Origin: Pelecanus crispus
Taxonomy: Eukaryota > Chordata > Aves > Pelecaniformes > Pelecanidae
Reading direction: 5' to 3'
DNA length: 64,000 nucleotides
Assembly (NCBI RefSeq): GCF_030463565.1
Contig: NC_134646.1
Span: 67,659,710 to 67,723,709 of the forward strand
The translations under genes were made by a program, and so were the position numbers. Below the pieces are notes generated by a model that worked only from the letters and a program-made list of their open reading frames with translations, was not told the DNA's origin and ran no database searches. Position 1 is the first letter of the stretch. Every line of letters begins with the position of its first letter. Below are positions 1 through 10,495 of this stretch, in pieces.

Positions 1-975
1 GTGCCAGAAAATGGTCTGTTGCATCTTCTACTTGAAGAAAAAATGGTAACTGGTATGGATGACAAGTCTAAATTGCAACTTTAGATGACAAAGAAGTAGA
101 TAGAAAGGTAGCTTATAAAGGAACATGAAAGTAAGGATAAAATAAAGAATATAAACATAGCAAACGTAAAAAAAGAAGAACAAAGATGGAAGAATGGCTA
201 CAAAAAACTATTAAAATATGATATGACATTCATGGTTGTGATCACTTTGGACAAATATAACAGGGAGACTAGCTATTATCTAAATGAACTGGCATTTTAA
301 CATACAGTTCACTTGATAGATCACAAGATCTACTCCCTGTAAATCACCTCAGAGAACACCACCAACAGAAGGAAGGTAGGGAATAAATTTCCAGAAGATT
401 GGAAATTGGACCAACTTTATTTCTATGAAAACTAATGATAAAGCATCTTCTGAAAAAAAGAGCTTCACTAGTGCTGAACAATTTTGGCCATCCTGACATA
501 AAGGTAGAAGCTGAGCTATAATGACTTAATGGCCCTGTACAGGAATGAATTATTACATGGACCTCATTGTGTATGGGAGGTTGTATTCTGTAATGATATT
601 ATGAGATGTAATGGTCAAATTTTCAGGTGCACTCAACTTTACATCCTTCACAATGAGAAGTATGAATGATGAGCACTTTTGAAGATCAATGTAGTTTCTT
701 TGCTCAACAAAGAACTATGGCCCTACAAAATTGAGTTTAGAAATAATGTATGTATGGAGCACCTTTTCACCTGTTTCCACCCCAGGATGGGGGGAGATGG
801 ATTAAAACTACTTGCTTTCCTTTCAGCTAAACATTTTTTTTCTAATCACATCACTTTATTCCAATTTACATGAGTTTTAGCTTCAAGAATCATTGGTCAT
901 TGCTGAATGCAAATAAGCACGAAGTAAAATTATATTAAGTTTGCACAATTGATCTTTCATCATTTTAAATGGTAC
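1..975. other. Left flank, non-coding
   Basis: This AT-rich stretch has no exon I can recognise. On the minus strand it lies downstream of the decayed GBA3 exon 4, so it would be intron 4 of that gene. I looked on the minus strand for the last GBA3 exon, which carries the C-terminal part of the GH1 barrel with the WSLLDNFEW-type motif, and did not see it. It is either beyond the window edge or lost. Confidence 0.5.
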
Positions 976-1099
976 CTTTTAAAATTTCCTGTAAAATCAG
1001 CCTGAAATACTCCTGTAGTTGACTGTCATCAAGTAGAGCAGGGTCACTTTGGGAAAACCCCTTCTCAGTGATGTAAATTATAGGGTTATTATATGTATC
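976..1099 (-). pseudogene. GBA3: GBA3-like exon 4 relic (GH1 nucleophile exon)
   Basis: Minus-strand exon of 124 bp. An upstream TTGTTCTAG acceptor precedes GAT, and the exon ends AAAAG before GTACC. It reads [15 protein letters not shown], then [10 protein letters not shown] and QEYF. This matches the GH1 segment that holds the catalytic nucleophile glutamate, normally in the motif I/V-T-E-N-G, as I remember it from human GBA3. The glutamate (codon 1066-1064) is kept, but the next residue is lysine (1063-1061) instead of the near-invariant asparagine. The frame is open and the phases (0 in, 1 out) fit the family. The donor is weak. Because the preceding exon is clearly broken, I call this part of the same dead gene and not a working exon. 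Confidence 0.8.
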
Positions 1100-1762
1100 C
1101 TAGAACAAGAGAGCAGAAGTTTTATTCAGAACAGATGTAAGAAAGCCCATAAAATCAGATGCATTATCCTCTGTCTTTTCTAAGCTACAAACTAAAACTA
1201 GTTTTCATCAAATTGCACTGACCCTATTAACTTAATTTTCCATGAGCTGACCTTTTATGACTAACAATGGAAAAGCAAAACTGTGCAAATATCCATGAAG
1301 ACAGTGAAATGACTTATTTTAATGAGAAGACTAAAATATCTTTCCTGCATTAGCATCTGCTTATTGTCACTGCTCCTTAACCCCTTGGTACTGGCAGTCA
1401 CCACACGTCCCATTGCCAGGAGTAGATGCATGCCAGGAAAGGCTTACGGCTGGCATCAGAAAGATCATTTCTGGAGTTCAAAAAATGATATAACACTGGT
1501 GTGTCATTTCAAACTGTAAAATAGCTATCAAGTACAAAGGCAATAAGAAAATACTAAGGCTTCTACTCTTTATAGCCAGCATCCAAAAATTAAATTAAGA
1601 ATCCCAAGGTGACATACTTATTTATATCTTGTACAATGTGTTATGCCATCCAGATGGCCTCCTCAAAAAACCCCAAATCACCAGTATTACTCATTGGATT
1701 CTCAGATCCCCTCATTGGCCAGTTAATAGTGACAAAATGGTCCTGTGAGCCTTAGGTCATTC
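1100..1762 (-). other. GBA3 relic intron 3
   Basis: About 660 bp between the relic exons 4 and 3 on the minus strand. I see no further exon, repeat or RNA gene in it. The donor at its upstream side is destroyed: the sequence after the exon-final ATCAAG reads GAATGA, with no GT. Confidence 0.55.
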
Positions 1763-2604
1763 CTTGATATAACACAGAAGTCAATGCAAACCCCATGGTA
1801 CTACAGCCAGGCATAAACTCCCAGTTGCAACAGGCCAAGAAGGATCCATTATTTGCTCAGCTTCACAGTCCACTGAAACACTTAGCCTCTTGTCTGCATT
1901 TTCTTGGTCTTAAGTTAACAGTTCACAGTAAAGTCAGCAATACCCGTGATCATCATTTTTCCCTCTTTAGTGAATTCCAGAAGCCTTGATGATAAGTAAA
2001 CCTGCTTTGAATGCATTGCAGAAATCCAGGACTTCATGATGGCTGGATATTCACTATCAGTAAATACTGTCCTGACAAACCCATCTAAGGTAAAGGACAG
2101 GTACCCTTTAGTTGCTTTTTGATCTGCTACAGAACTCATAGAGGTTCTACCAATCTGAGTTCAGAGCTATAGACACAAGTCCACATTGTTTTCTCCAAAT
2201 ATCTTATTGCAACTGTGTCAGGCTTTAGCATGAACTTTTATCACATTATAAGCTGCCTTGTAAGCTCTGGTACCAATACCAGGGCTATACTTTTTTTCAC
2301 AACCACCTATAGCAACAACGTGAGGCTCATTAATAGTGATCATTCAGTCTCCAAATGTTCTGAAGTAATACTTTGCATGAATATCAAAGGTCTCAATGAT
2401 CTTTTCAGATCTCCAGCCACCTTCATCTTCTAAGGACTGAGGTAAGCCAAAGTGATACAGTGAGCAGGATGCCATTTCTTTCCTTTCATAGAATCATAGA
2501 ATGCTTTGGGTTGGAAGGGACCTTGAGAGATCATCAAGCCCAACCCCCCTGCAGTAAGCAGGGATTGAACCTGTTATTAATGATTTTGCTGTAATAACTG
2601 ACTC
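1763..2604 (-). pseudogene. GBA3: GBA3-like exon 3 relic, broken by stops and a CR1
   Basis: This is the large central GH1 exon on the minus strand. It starts after the acceptor TTCAATATTTTCAG with GVSYYSKIINN, is interrupted by a CR1 (2486-2572), then resumes with [16 protein letters not shown] and, after a stop, MITINEPHV. The general acid/base motif NEP is at 2331-2323. Further on it reads FTDSEYPAIMKS, SSRLLEFTKEGK and, in another frame, DPSW and VVPWG. All of these line up with the order of segments in GBA3. The lesions are in-frame stops at 2346-2344 (TGA), 2220-2218 (TGA), 2169-2167 (TAG) and 2163-2161 (TGA), a TAA near 1918, at least two frameshifts below 1930, loss of a few residues before MITINE, and loss of the splice donor at the 1763 end. 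It cannot encode an enzyme. A functional copy elsewhere in the genome is not excluded. Confidence 0.9.
2486..2572 (-). mobile_element. CR1 LINE 3' end inside GBA3 exon 3
   Basis: On the plus strand this reads as the reverse complement of an avian CR1 3' end: the doubled ATTCTATGA tail, then the conserved GGTTGG and AAGGGACCTTGAGAGATCAT block, then about 35 bp more of the body. It is 5'-truncated to roughly 85 bp, as is typical of CR1. It splits relic exon 3 between the KIINN codons and the LYHF segment. It is nearly identical to the copy at 43625-43692. Confidence 0.92.
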
Positions 2605-5600
2605 CTGAAAATATTGAAAGAAACAAAAAAGGGTTAACTTAATAACTTTATTACATTTTAACACATGAAGAAACCTCACTGCACATTTTCTCTGTTAAGA
2701 GATGCAAATACTTCCTCTCAACTGCATGCTGACTACTGCTACAAGACCCCAGAGTTGGCAAAAATGTGCAGCACGAAAAATCTTCCAACCAGGCACATGA
2801 AATGAGGATGCAAATTTTCAAAATAGATCAGTGGACAGCAACTCCCCAGGAGAAACATAATTCTGATGGGTGCTGGTCACAGGAAAATATAATCCTTTCA
2901 TTTAAATGCCTGAATGGCAGCCTGGCTGCATGTACAAGACGAAAGCCTGTTGGAAAAATCCTAACACTTGAGAGCCTGACAGGTAGATTTGTTCTAATGA
3001 AAGCATTTCTCTCCTTGAGAACTGTGTCTTTTAAAAAGTTTAGCGCCACACTCAGCAAGGTAACTAAGCTGATCTTTTATGATTTGAACTTGGTTAGCTG
3101 GGTGAGCTGTTTTCTCTAGACTGTTCCATTCTCCATCACTGCCTGTGCCAGCATCAAGACAAAGAAGATACTGTCAATGCCTTCAATATTTTACAATGGT
3201 GTGAATTCAATGGTTCCCTCATTAGCTGGGGTGTCTTACCAGATCTGTATGACATTTAAGGCTTTTCATTGAGCTCTAATATATTTTAGAGGGACTTTAC
3301 GACACTGGTCTAATTAGCCACCAACTTGAACAGCTGGGCAATAGTTTATCCAAGAAACCAACTCTCTTCCTTTTACACTGCCACTGCTGCAGACAGCTCA
3401 GTCCCTCTAACTGCAAGAAGGAATTAGCTCACCTCTCTGAAAGCTCATGACTTCCAACCTTTCTTGTCCCCCCGTGATAAGACAGAGATCAACTTTAATT
3501 TCCTGGATGTGTTGTTAAAGCTGGCCAGTACTGGGGATGTATTTCTAGAGGCTTAAAAGGAACTCACCTTCTGTTCAGATTTAGCAGTGGCTGACATGAA
3601 TATGTTTCCTAAAGGACTATTTTTATGCTGCTGAGAGGTCACTGTAAGTTTAAATATCAGGATACCTTAAGCTCTTATACAGGCATTTTTAATTTTGCTT
3701 ACATCCAAACACAACTACATTGCTTTTAAGCCTTCTGAAAACACTAGATATTGCAAAACACATCATAAGCTCTGGTTCAAAGATTAGCAATTAGCTTGCT
3801 CTTTTACTTGAACTATCTGGTTTAGTGAGGTAATTGGAAAAGGCCAACAGTGGCCTTGAATTATTACTTGTTAAGCTAAGAGGCTCCAGCTAGGAATAGG
3901 TCTCCATCATGCTGGTGGAATGTAGAAATCAGTCAGCCTTTGCTTCAGAGACTTTGGCAAAATATATCAAAGTGTTTAAGATCTTTAGAAACCTAGAATT
4001 CACAAAAATTTTGTGGGTCTTAGACTACCACATATCCTAATAAGCCATAGGTGCTTATGAAATGTCTATCCCAAGGCCTTGCTGTGTTGAAACCCAGAAC
4101 TGAGAAAGGTCTAAAGAAGTTGAGAACACAGCAGAAAGGAGGAGGAGGAAGACTAAGTTGCAAAGGTTAGCAAAACATTTGCTCAGAAGGTTAAGTATGG
4201 TTTAGATTATTATTCTTAACAGTTTCTGAACCAGAGATTTTGTTTAACCCAAAGCAGGAAACTTGTTCATTAGTAAATATGCCTGTACTATATCATAGTA
4301 TAACTTCCCTGGTATTTTCAGGTTCAGCTTGCTGAAAATGTCAACACAGAACCCCATACTACCTTCTTAAAAGGACAGTATTAGACTTGAAATTATCCTA
4401 ACTTCAAATGACTGATTGTAAGGATTTCCATCAAATGGCTTTTTTAAGACAACATTTACTGCAGCAATCAATTATGAACCCCAGATTTAGATAGTGCCTT
4501 CTCGTAAACAAACAGGTGCATACACATCCTTTAGCACAGCAAGACTCGATAAGTTTGTTTACAAAGTAATTCACAATAAATCTCACAGATAGTTTGCTTT
4601 TCCTCCCAAATGCAGCACCAGAAAAACACATTAAATTCTGAGGAGATACGTGCCTGTGCCTGAGAATGCACCCACATAAAAGAAGAAGGAATATACAAGA
4701 ATTTTAAATTCTGAAAAGAAAGTTCTTGCAAGTTGCAAGAGCAATTAGAAGCAAATACGTTTTGTTACTGTCACTTTTGAACAGGGACCTATTTGACTTC
4801 AGTGGAACTGGGGGTGTGTTAATTGTTTGCTGGTGGGACTTCAAGGTTTACTACATAAGCTTAAACTGGGAAAAAAGAAATCCTTTGCTGGTACAGGATT
4901 CTGTTCTACCATATTGAGAGTAATGCTTGCCTAGAAGACACTAGCATTTCCCAATCTAATTTTCAGATTATAAATTGCCTTGTGCAATTTTGTAACATTT
5001 AAGTGCAACCAGCTATCATTCATTTTTTACATCTCAATTAAACAGCAATATTGGAAAAGATTTATGCTTTGTGTTAGGAAATGAAAAGAAATAGAACTGG
5101 ATCCCTGAAAAATGTAAATGTCAAGTCAAATTTCCAGATTGTCTTATACATTCCAGAGTAGCCTGATTAGTTTCTATGGCTGTACCTGTGGGTCAGCTAG
5201 AAGCACAAATACAGAAGAAAACGTTCTTCTAAGAAAGTGTGTATATAAGGGTTTTGCGGAGACACCCCAAAATTTGGGGATTAGAGATATTAAGGAGCAT
5301 TTTGTCACTGGAAACTGAAGGATTGTTCTTTTCTCCTTTCTGTCATCTTCTCTCCCCATCCGGATTCCCTACCTTCATGCTGAAGTGAGGCATAACATCA
5401 AACTCTCCCACACTCAATACCCCCATATCTACTACTTCTGTCTCCCTCCACACTGACACCTAGTGTATAGCAGCTAGCTTGTTCTGCTCAGGGCACCTTC
5501 TAGGGTAAAAATAACTGTACAAAAATACTTTAAAAACAAACTTGGTGTAAGTTTTAACCTAAAACCTGACATGTCTTAGGAACAATACACCTACAACATT

Positions 5601-7612
5601 GCTGCTTTAAAAGACCCTACCCCCACTGAGTTAGAAACAGAATTGTTTTAAAGGTTTTCAAATGCCCTACGTCTTAGGTGTGAAATTGGTAGTGAATCAG
5701 TTGGTGTGAATGATTTTATTTGAAAGGACATTGCTCTGAGCTTTCTAATTCTTCACATGCTCTTTGTAAAAATGTTTATACAGAAGATGATGGCCTTTCC
5801 ATGCTATGCAGTTACAATTGCTTCAACAGATCACTGCACAAGAGAAGTGAACTCCTGCCTAATGAAAGCTGGCCTACTTGGAGTTCCTCCAATGCCCTTT
5901 CGCTAAATGTAAAGTTCATAATATTAATCAGGCAACTGCTTATACTGGGGATCAAGTGAACATTTTCTGAAATTACAGCTGAGTTTTGTCAAAATGTTAG
6001 CTTTCCTTACCAAGTGCATTCAGAATGACTGCTTGCTATCTCCCACTCTGACGTCTAAATAACAAAGCCTATTCAGTAGGCAGCTCTGTGGGGTTGTACA
6101 GTGCCTGCAGCCCCAGCTGAAGGAATATCAGTACAGGAAAGTAACCACAAGGACTCAGCCAAATTTAAATTCAACACACCACAAAAAGCACTCCTAGGGA
6201 AGGGCAAGCTGTGCCAGTGAAAGTGGGCCACATATTGTAAAATTTGGTGGCAAAGGGAAGGCTTCCATTCAAGCCTCCCTGGGATGCTGGCACGGTTTTT
6301 GCAGTCATGCTCTGCAGGGGAAAATGGCTGGTTGGTCTGTTTACAGCAGATTCACCAGCCCCCCCTTTCTGAATTCTTGAAACAAAGGCTCTTCCACTCT
6401 CTGGTGAAAACCGTAATCTGCAGGATGCAGAGGACAGGCTGCTGCCTATTGAGCAGCCAAACTCTACATGACCAAAATTCTGCAGAAAAACATTGCTTCT
6501 GCTGGTATCTTCCTAGTACAGATGAGGATAACGTGAAGAACATTTTCTAAGAAATTCTTTCCCTTTGTAGCCTTCCATCTTTGCAATCTTCCAACCAGTG
6601 GAAGAAAAGACTTGCCAAGGCAAACACTGCTCCAGAAGTACAAAGATATATATCTTCTTGGTAGAACTGAGATTCAGAAGAGTAGGAGACAGAATTGAGT
6701 TTCAGAGGTTCATCCAAATCTATTTTGCTTTTTTCTCCTTGGAACATTATGCTCCGATCATATAAGAGACCTCAGCCAACTACTTTGATTCCCATCCTTT
6801 CTGATAGAGCTTCAGTTGCTTTTATTCTTTACAGTTCTATTTCTTTTTTCTTCCATTCTTTCCATTCTGCAGACAAAACTGCCATTTCCTATCTTTCCCT
6901 AGTAAGTCACCTTCATCTTTCCCCGAGTCCATACCAATGGAATTAAAGTAAACAAATCAGAAGTGTAACAAATTTTATATCTGACTTCCAGCAATCTGAC
7001 CAGCTTGTTTATGTGCTGTATCCCTTTTCACTTCTACACTGTCTGCTGAGATTGTGAAAACTCTTCTCTTCCGAGCAGGAACTGTCTTTTGTTTGTCAGA
7101 GAACTAAGCACAGTTCCTAGCTGAGTCTGAAGAATCCTCTCTAATTTGCGAAAGAAAATATCTGGGAAAAGTATGTTCCTCTTAGCGCAAAATAGTTGAT
7201 GTGAAGTTCAGTACATCAGAGGATACTGATAAACTATCTAAATGCATTTGCCAAATAACATACTTGTCTATTGTAAGCCATCCAAAAATATCCTCATGGC
7301 TACGATCCCTGTAAGTATAAACATTCTGATGAAGCAAAATGATTTAGAGTTACAATTAAAAAAAATGGAGTAAGCAAAAAGATACATAGGAAACAATACT
7401 AATCCTATCCCAAAAGATTGTGCTATCCAAGGGGATCTGGAATATTAATTAGTAAGTTGTTGCAAACCTATAAAAAATCATCCCATAATTACTCTGAAAA
7501 AAGTTGCAATTTCAAAGCTGCACTGCAGAATAGCATACTGGATTAATTATGCCAGACTGCAGCAATAACCTTGAATTAAAGCTGCAACCTTCTATTTTTA
7601 AGAAACAATTGC
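2605..7612 (-). other. GBA3 relic intron 2
   Basis: About 5.0 kb between relic exons 3 and 2. It is AT-rich and I see no recognisable exon, repeat family or RNA gene. The open frames at 2766-3119 (plus) and 2828-3058 (minus) match nothing I know and have no splice context, so I treat them as chance. Confidence 0.5.
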
Positions 7613-7837
7613 CTTTCTGGTTGATGAAACCTGTCGTCCCATCAGGTAACAGACGTGACCAGGAAAGAGAAAAGCGATAATGAGTCAATCCAAGCTGTTT
7701 GATACATTTCAAATCTTCCTCCCACAGAGTGTAGCTGCCACAAGCTACATCACCAGTCTGGTTCTTGAAAACTTGATCTCCTCCCTGATGGGTGAATGTG
7801 TCCCAGACATTAGGGCCCTTTCCATCTGCATTCCAGC
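7613..7837 (-). pseudogene. GBA3: GBA3-like exon 2, frame intact, GC splice donor
   Basis: Minus-strand exon of 225 bp: two bases, 74 codons, one base. That is the length I count for the corresponding human GBA3 exon. It includes [38 protein letters not shown] and [16 protein letters not shown], which are hallmark GH1 N-terminal barrel segments. There is no stop or frameshift. The acceptor is CTAAG with a T-rich tract upstream. At the other end AACCAGAAAG is followed by GCAATT, so the donor is GC, not GT, and lacks the strong +5 G usual in real GC-AG introns. Because exon 3 downstream is destroyed, I annotate this as part of the same pseudogene. It could also be a very recently inactivated or reused exon. 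Confidence 0.85.
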
Positions 7838-8940
7838 CTTAGCTTGAAAAACAAAACTTGGTCATTATACTTTTGACATCAAAAGACATATGTTGAATGT
7901 AAATATTTATCACAAAATAGGCACAAACCCCTCAAAATCCTATGAGCAAAATGAGCAGTATTCCCTCCCCCCTCCTTATATCATTTAAAGTAACTAGTAA
8001 CTTTCAAGCATTAGTATATATTTGCATTAGGTTTTGCATTTATTCATATTTTTGCTTGCTGCTAATTATTTGAAAATCCTGTTTTAAAAAGCATTCAGAG
8101 TTCTGACACTCTTCATACTTCCTTAGCCAAAAATCAGATGTTTGCAACTCTTGAGATATTACAGGTTTTCACAAAGGGCATTTTCAAATGCAACTTCCAT
8201 CCATAAATGTAAAAGATCAGTCCATATCAAAGAAAGCCTTTAGGGTATGAGAAATACATTCAACAAATAGGCACTTATGGCTTTCTGGATGTCCTTTGAA
8301 AATCCTGACAGTCTGTTAAAAAGAAAGGAATGCCATTATGAGCCATGGCCCTAGGCGTATACAAGCTGAATTAATAACACAGCTCTGCAAAGCCTCTGCT
8401 TTTTGCTTAGCCAAACATTCACACAAATGAATTCTGAATGCTCAAAATCCCTGCACCATTTTCTTCACTTTCATAGTTTTGGAAAATTTCTTCGCAATCC
8501 AAAATTCAGATAGACAGATTACCTCTAAAATATTAAAAATTTAACTGTTGTTTGAGATTGCACAGGACTAACACTACATGGTATTTAAACCAAATAAATG
8601 CACCTTTCTTCATGACAAGCTGCTTTGTCTTTCCAGAGCAATGCTGTAACTGAGGCAAACATTTCATTTTTAATGTGGAGAGCTCTGTAAACTTACACCC
8701 CTGCAAAGTGTGATTTTATCACAAAATTCCAAATAACCCCAAAATGGCCAACCTCATTTACCAGCAAGATGTTTCAGAGCCCCAGTGAACACACTGTTCC
8801 AGGGTTACTCTTTAAAAACTAAAATGACATTGTGTGTTAAAATCATGTATAAATTAAATATCAGTTGGGTTGTAAGATTGATAACTCTATAATAGCTACA
8901 TATCAATCCTCAATAAAAGTGTTTTAATAATCAATTAGTA

Positions 8941-9030
8941 TCATAGAAATTAGAGATGGAGGAGAACTATTAGGAGGTCATTGAGTCCATCCCCTGCCAA
9001 CGCAAGATTGCTCCCTTAAGTATATTCGGT
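8941..9030 (-). mobile_element. Old CR1-like 3' fragment
   Basis: The plus strand has ATCATAGAAATTAGAGATGGA followed by a block ending in TCATTGAGTCCATCCCCTGCC. This is the layout of an older CR1 3' end in reverse orientation: tail, body, then the 'atc-a-gtcca-cccc-tgcc' segment. It is diverged from the young copies at 2486 and 42603. The left boundary is fairly clear; the right one is a guess. Confidence 0.55.
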
Positions 9031-10470
9031 ACTTAATACACATCTGTCTTATTAAATCTAAGTTTAATGCAAGGTTAAGCATATTGAAGACACTTAATTT
9101 AAAGCATTACTAAAATTTGTAATATCACTTCTGTAACCTAGCTTTTCAAAGACCATTGTCACATTTTATGTTCTTTACAGAATTTTATTGCAGCACATGA
9201 ACACCGATACATCTACATTCGGTTGGTCAGTAAATTAAACTCTTATATGGGACAACCTTCAAAGTAGGTCAAATTTTAGATCCAGACAGTTTGAGTTTCT
9301 CTTAATTTCAGATTTCACCACAGACTTTGTGCTCTGTCCTTATACTCCTTGGAAAAATGTAGTACTAAAAGTTTTCTATATCTTGATTTCAAATATGCCT
9401 GCTGAAATAAATAATCATTTTAGAGGCGTGCAGGAAATAACAAATAATGGTAATTCTTTGGTGGTACCTAGAATTTAGAAGCCTTTAGGGGCAGGCTTCC
9501 TGCACCATATCGATATGACATAGCTCCTTTTTCACTATGGTGGGAGTGAAGGGAAGTCAAAAGCTGCCATAATGGGCAGCTAAGACACCTTCATTTAAGA
9601 ATCAGCAGCTAGAGCAGATGCTGAATGATTTCTTTTTCGTCAGCCTTCCTCCAGCAAAGGAGGTGGGAGGTAGAGGGCGAAGCATTTGATTTTCAGCAGA
9701 GTATCACAGTACTACTCCAGTGGTCATTAGCCACTATAAAGCCCTGACTGGGGCTGCGGCAAACGGACCCACTTTCAAGCATTCCTCATGCTGTTCGAAG
9801 AGCCTCTCTGTACAGTGCAGAGTACCCGAGCTAGCCACATAAAGTGTAGGAAGCAATCTAGCCAAGGCAACAGAAAGCTCCACATACACTGATGTATCCT
9901 GCTGAGCCACAATTAGTCTGCACAGAGCTCTGCTCTGCTTCAAAGAACTGAGCTTGCACCTTTGAGCTTGCTCAGAAACCTCCACGCTACACAGCAGTTC
10001 ACAGCGTAGACATACCCTGAGTTTTAGTGAGCTTCAGGGCCAGGAAAGAACAGTGATGAGGAACTGATTTTACATTTCAAACGTATATAGGTGAGACTTG
10101 GCTACCAAATCATCACATAACATGTCATCAAATGATTAATATAAATTGTCATGAAACATGATGCATGTTCCCCATTCTCTGCAATTATTACAAAGGAGTA
10201 AGATAGAATGTTTTTCCTTTTAAGTGAAGCTAGCAAAGCAGATATATTACTGATCGGAATATTTAAGTTTTCATGCACTTTTCCCAGTTAGCTTTTCTTC
10301 TAATTCAGTTGTGCTTTCACCTTTCAGGGTGCAATTTTCTTGGCCTGGTCTCTGCCCAAAAGGTGAAATTCTGTTTGAATTAATGCAGTTCAACTATTTG
10401 GCATATGAAAGAAGTGAGGAAAACCACTTTTACCATCATGAGAATTTTTTGCAACTTTTCCCTCTCTCTC

Positions 10471-10495
10471 AAAAAAAAAAAAAAAAAAAAAAAAA
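10471..10495 (+). repeat. Poly-A tract, 25 bp
   Basis: An uninterrupted run of 25 A follows a CTCTCTCTC stretch. There is no AATAAA just upstream and no recognisable gene copy before it, so it looks like a simple repeat and not the tail of a processed pseudogene. Confidence 0.9.

Noticed and set aside
2766..3119. 117-codon plus frame with a 76-codon minus frame inside GBA3 intron 2.
   Set aside because: No recognisable family, no splice signals of note, and mixed composition. Treated as chance.
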